Assembly (NCBI GenBank): GCA_028554645.1
Contig: JAQOOI010000016.1
Span: 434,001-498,000 of the forward strand
Direction of reading: 5' to 3'
Length of the DNA: 64,000 nucleotides
Origin: Omphalotus guepiniiformis
Taxonomy: Eukaryota; Basidiomycota; Agaricomycetes; Agaricales; Omphalotaceae
Part shown: piece after piece, positions 60,701-64,000 of the stretch
Numbering within the stretch: position 1 is the first letter of the stretch
Layout: each line of letters opens with the position of its first letter
Position numbers and translations under genes: made by a program
The notes under the pieces: model-generated
What the model was told of the DNA's origin: nothing
The model's database searches: none
Seen by the model: the letters and a program-made list of their open reading frames with translations, nothing else

Positions 60701-62185
60701 CGTGTAAACTTCATGCCCTATGCTTAAAGATGAAACCAGAGCTCACCCCACTCTGCAATTGAGGTACGTCTGTCAACCACTTTTCCTCGTCCTGGTGATG
60801 TGGAAAGATGGATCGACCATCATACAACGAGAAGTCGTTTGGGTCGTGGTGTTTGCTCAAGTGATTTGCTTGAAAATTGCCATCGAGAGTGAGTCGTGTT
60901 GAATGGAGATGTCTGAAAAGTCAAGCACATGAGATACGAACTGGCTTAATTCAGGTACTAACACATACTTGAGATCAGGTATTGTCTTCTCCCATCCTTC
61001 TTCCATATTCAGACCTGCTTCAGGACACGCTGGACAATACTCAATGAGGTTACCCGCCTTTCGCATGGGCAAGACCTGATCGATACCATGCCCCTGCCCG
61101 TGATAAATCTCCGCCTCGATGATATCCCATTCACGAGAAGCGAGCATGAATTGGTCATAAATTTGCTGCGAATGAATCAAGTGAGCAAGAGGGATAAGGA
61201 AATAAAACAAAAAACGCACTGGCACCTGCTCAGGGAAATAATAGTCTGTAAGACGATACAGTGCCCGACAGTAATCATATGCACTCTGTCTTGATGTGAG
61301 TGTATGGATTCGAAAGTTATTGAGGACGTTGAATGAGAACGCCGTTGATGTATCGAGAATTGTCGCAGGAAAGAATTCAGCAGCAAGGAGCTGCTTCCAC
61401 TTTTCTGTCCCGCGGCATCCACAAAATCTGACGTTCGTGGAGTGGACGCCGTTACGATCAACAAGCGTCATGAGGACAGTCTTGTCAGCGAAAGGGCATA
61501 CATCCCCATCATGACCAAAAGAGATGGCGTCCTGAATATTTTCTTTTCCCTTCTTCTCTTCTTCCTCCTTTCCCTCTTCCCTCTGCCCTTCTTCCTTCGA
61601 CCCTTCTGGTGGAACAAGGAGGCTAGCAAGTCTCGACATGTCGTAGCGTTGGAATATGCCAAGCTCCGCCCTCCAGACTTTTGCCCAGTGTAGCCAGTTG
61701 TGCTTGTGGTCTCTGATGAAGCATTCGACACACAAAGGAGGTTTCTGATGACACTCCTCGCATTTTACTCGTCGCTGGTGCTGACCACAACCGCATCTTT
61801 CATTCAAGCGGCTATCGGCCATATTTGCGATGCGCAAGGTGATGATGTTCTGAACTACACCGGCGAACTGTTCTTGAACCATTGAACGCTGACGAAAGAA
61901 GTGTCATCATATATCGTCAGATGAAGGTGGCATGCGACTTACTCTCGTCCTTTGCCGCAATTTTTCTTGTTGTTTAACAGCTGTCGTTTCACAACTGCTC
62001 CCCGAGGGATTATCCATGAGTTGATCGTGGTCGACAATGTCTTCGCCTGAAGATGGTGGCAGAGCTGACTCGGCCGCTGTTTCCGAACTCGAACTATCCG
62101 TGGACACATCCGGAAGATAACCTCGCCCGTCGTGTTTCGCAACCTTAGGCTTGATTCTGTCAAATTTTCGCTTGTTCGCGCACAT
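57752..62185 (-). CDS. KDZ-type transposase
   Basis: Transposase of the Kyakuja-Dileera-Zisupton group of DNA transposons. Exon 1 is 62185-61943, then 61888-61227, from 61166 onward, and further short-intron exons. A CxC2-like cysteine cluster opens the protein (CGCGQHQRRVKCEECHQKPP, then CVECFIRDH). CPACPEAGLNMEEGW, LTLDGNFQANHLSKHHDPND, VRASTDMHLGE, SYDSQCNFC, FIIPSMHVRNHLDIC and VGRFIGETAEHVWAELNHIG follow. LDGN, SYD and the final ETAEHVWAE provide candidate DDE acidic residues. A coiled-coil region, a second block (LQDGWIWNRPGEDSDEW) and a tail of EDSEHEDSE repeats plus RGRGRG end the protein. The frame could not be carried cleanly across 59590-59660, so it may be damaged there. Confidence 0.85.
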
Positions 62186-62279
62186 CCTACGCAGTAGATA
62201 GTGAGTGAGAAGGATGAAGCAGGGCAGTGATGAAGCAGGGCAGTGAGACCACCTCACCGGCAAAACAAAGCACGCATGA

Positions 62280-62470
62280 CTAGCTTTGACCATCATATAC
62301 GCATTGACAATCAGCTTGAGCTTGACTCGAATTCCTCACGCATTGACCCTTATCTGTCATGCTTTGACCATCATACATTCACGACGCATTGACCATATGC
62401 TTTGACCATCATACATTCACGACGCATTGACCTTGTGATTGCATACTGTCACTACGCATGGACAATTGTC
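62280..62470 (+). repeat. TTGAC-rich array upstream of the KDZ transposase
   Basis: About eight copies of GC(A/T)TTGAC in 190 bp, including two nearly identical blocks, GCTTTGACCATCATACATTC followed by ACGACGCATTGACC. It lies between divergent genes and may be the subterminal region of the transposon. Confidence 0.65.
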
Positions 62471-62522
62471 AGTATTCTATTTAAAAGCAGGAAAGAATCC
62501 ATACCACTGCATAGGAAACTCA

Positions 62523-63670
62523 ATGAAGCTCGGCCAAATCATCAAGCCCAATAACCCCAAGTTCCTCGTGAAGGCTCGAGATCACACTCGAGCTGTAAGC
62601 TACCTTCTCGAGCACTTGGAACCCGAATACTTCGATACAAACACTATCTGTCCCAATCCGTCTCGGCAACGTGTCAGCAGGCACTTGTACTCCATCGTGA
62701 TGGGTCAAGGCAAGAAGGAGTTCTTTGGTCGGTTGGAGGACGGTTGGCAGAACCATTGTACTCGCGACTGTCCACGCAAAACAGCGCCTCCGCTCGAGCC
62801 GGCCAACCGTGAGCGTCTGCGCAGGATCTTTGAAGCCTGGAAAAAGAATAAATCGAACGACGAAGGTAAGCCAACTAATATATATATATATATATTCTGT
62901 ACTCACGGAGATTTTCAGTATGGATGAACATCGATACAGATGATTTCCCTCTTCACCCTTCCGAAACCAATACATCTTCTACCCCTGCAGCAGCTCGAGC
63001 ACCCCGAGGACGCTCTGCTCGTATGACCACGGGCGGCCGTGCTCCTCGTCGCCCCGATGGCTCACTTCCACAACACACCCCTTCCACTCTCTCGATCACT
63101 GGCAGTCGTACCCTTCATCCTGGTGTCGGCTCCCAATCGACTTCCATGAAGCGGGGCCGGGATGACGATGAGGCCATCGACCCAATGACGCCCCGAAAGC
63201 GTATTAAGGTCATGCCTACGCCTCTTATAACGCCTCCTCCCACGCTCGATCCGAAGGGCAAAGGAAAAGCACTAAAGAGACAGCAGAGCTCACAGCCTAC
63301 TCGAGCCACTTCTGTCATCGACCTCACTATACAGAGCGACGACGGTGATGCAAGTGGCTCAACCCATGTCACCGCAAGAGGGGATAGCTCGGAGGTTGAG
63401 GTCATCATCTCACCCAAGCCTATTCTGGACTTCACTGGCGACAACCAGGCTGGACCCTCGAAGCACGCTGGTGCAATAGAGTGGAGCTCCGACTCCGAGG
63501 TTGAGGTGATCAGCACACCAAAACCCATTCTTGTCGCCAGTAGTTCTCGCAACACTTTGCGCGCCTTGGCCCGCGCACACCCCAAACGAAAGTTAACCAA
63601 GGCGGAAAGGGAACTGCGAGAGATGGATCCTGACATGTTCGACGACATTGAAAGGGCATTGAGAGGCTAA
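62523..63670 (+). CDS. Hypothetical protein with SUMO-interacting motifs
   Basis: Exons 62523-62865 and 62919-63670 join in phase to 364 residues, across a 53-nt intron with a TA-dinucleotide run. The first 115 residues form a basic, apparently folded region (HTRAVSYLLEHLEPEYF, RQRVSRHLYSIVMGQGKKEF), with no family recognised. The rest is disordered and carries SVIDLTIQSDD, a classical SUMO-interacting core followed by acid. It also has two EVEVI repeats (SEVEVIISPKP, SEVEVISTPKP) of the same type, and a KKRxK-like basic patch (PRKRIKV). A nuclear SUMO-binding role is inference. It is divergent from the KDZ gene and may belong to that element or to the host. Confidence 0.7.
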
Positions 63671-64000
63671 AGGACACTTCGTAGCTTAGTAAGAAGTACA
63701 AATGGACGAAACCATGTACATACCTTGAAATCACCCTCATGATACCGCAGTTTGTAGTGAATTCTAACAGTTATGATGAGCAAGTAAACACGGAATAGAA
63801 AAGTTGAAAGTGTACCACGAGCTAATCCCACCGGGTATGTCTTATGTCACTCTGGGGTTGAACAAAAAACACAGTGATTGACAAGATAGCAAATACAATG
63901 TGCACGATTCAAGAAATAATGTTACGAGGTAATCGATCGAGCAAGTCATACCACTGAGCGAAGAAGCCGAGGAAGTGTGGGAGGATGTCCAATGAAATTG
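63671..64000. other. Right end of window, nothing supported
   Basis: AT-rich 3' flank with no open frame of note. Confidence 0.5.

Overview
The window reads as a mushroom-forming basidiomycete (Agaricomycetes) nuclear contig. Genes are split by many 50-90 nt GT-AG introns, and the families are typical of that group: an AA9 lytic polysaccharide monooxygenase, a GH71 alpha-1,3-glucanase, TKL-type kinases with an HGDLKG catalytic loop, DUF6533 membrane proteins, and a KDZ transposase. No gene is bacterial in style. Most exon limits below come from reading splice sites by eye and checking phase.

Layout. 1-1686 holds an alpha-arrestin-like gene running off the left edge. 1687-5839 has no convincing gene. 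5840-8613 is a 2.8 kb element with ~215 bp terminal inverted repeats; it carries two 11-bp satellites and a nested 139-bp miniature element. 8950-17027 carries a small membrane protein, an AA9 LPMO, a multi-pass membrane protein and a secreted protein. 17529-19015 is an F-box protein. 20521-23447 is a kinase with an MLKL-like helical N-terminus. 23891-30595 is a cluster of SSZ1-like Hsp70, a DUF6533 gene and two enoyl-CoA hydratase/isomerase paralogues. 30799-47862 holds a USP5/UBP14 deubiquitinase, the GH71 enzyme, a second kinase, a Rab-like GTPase with a ~365-residue insert, and a very large ATG4 protease. 48666-57310 is a decayed, inverted duplication of the SSZ1/DUF6533/ECH cluster. 57320-62520 is a KDZ DNA transposon, followed by a protein with SUMO-interacting motifs.

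How the parts relate. Host genes cover plant and fungal wall attack (AA9, GH71), autophagy and vesicle traffic (ATG4, Rab), ubiquitin turnover (USP5, F-box, arrestin), nascent-chain folding (SSZ1) and peroxisomal beta-oxidation (ECH with a C-terminal SKL). They are not a pathway cluster. The most unusual features are the inverted segmental duplication, in which the parental DUF6533 copy is broken while a duplicate looks intact; the satellite-bearing CACTA-like element with its nested relative; and the MLKL-like kinase.
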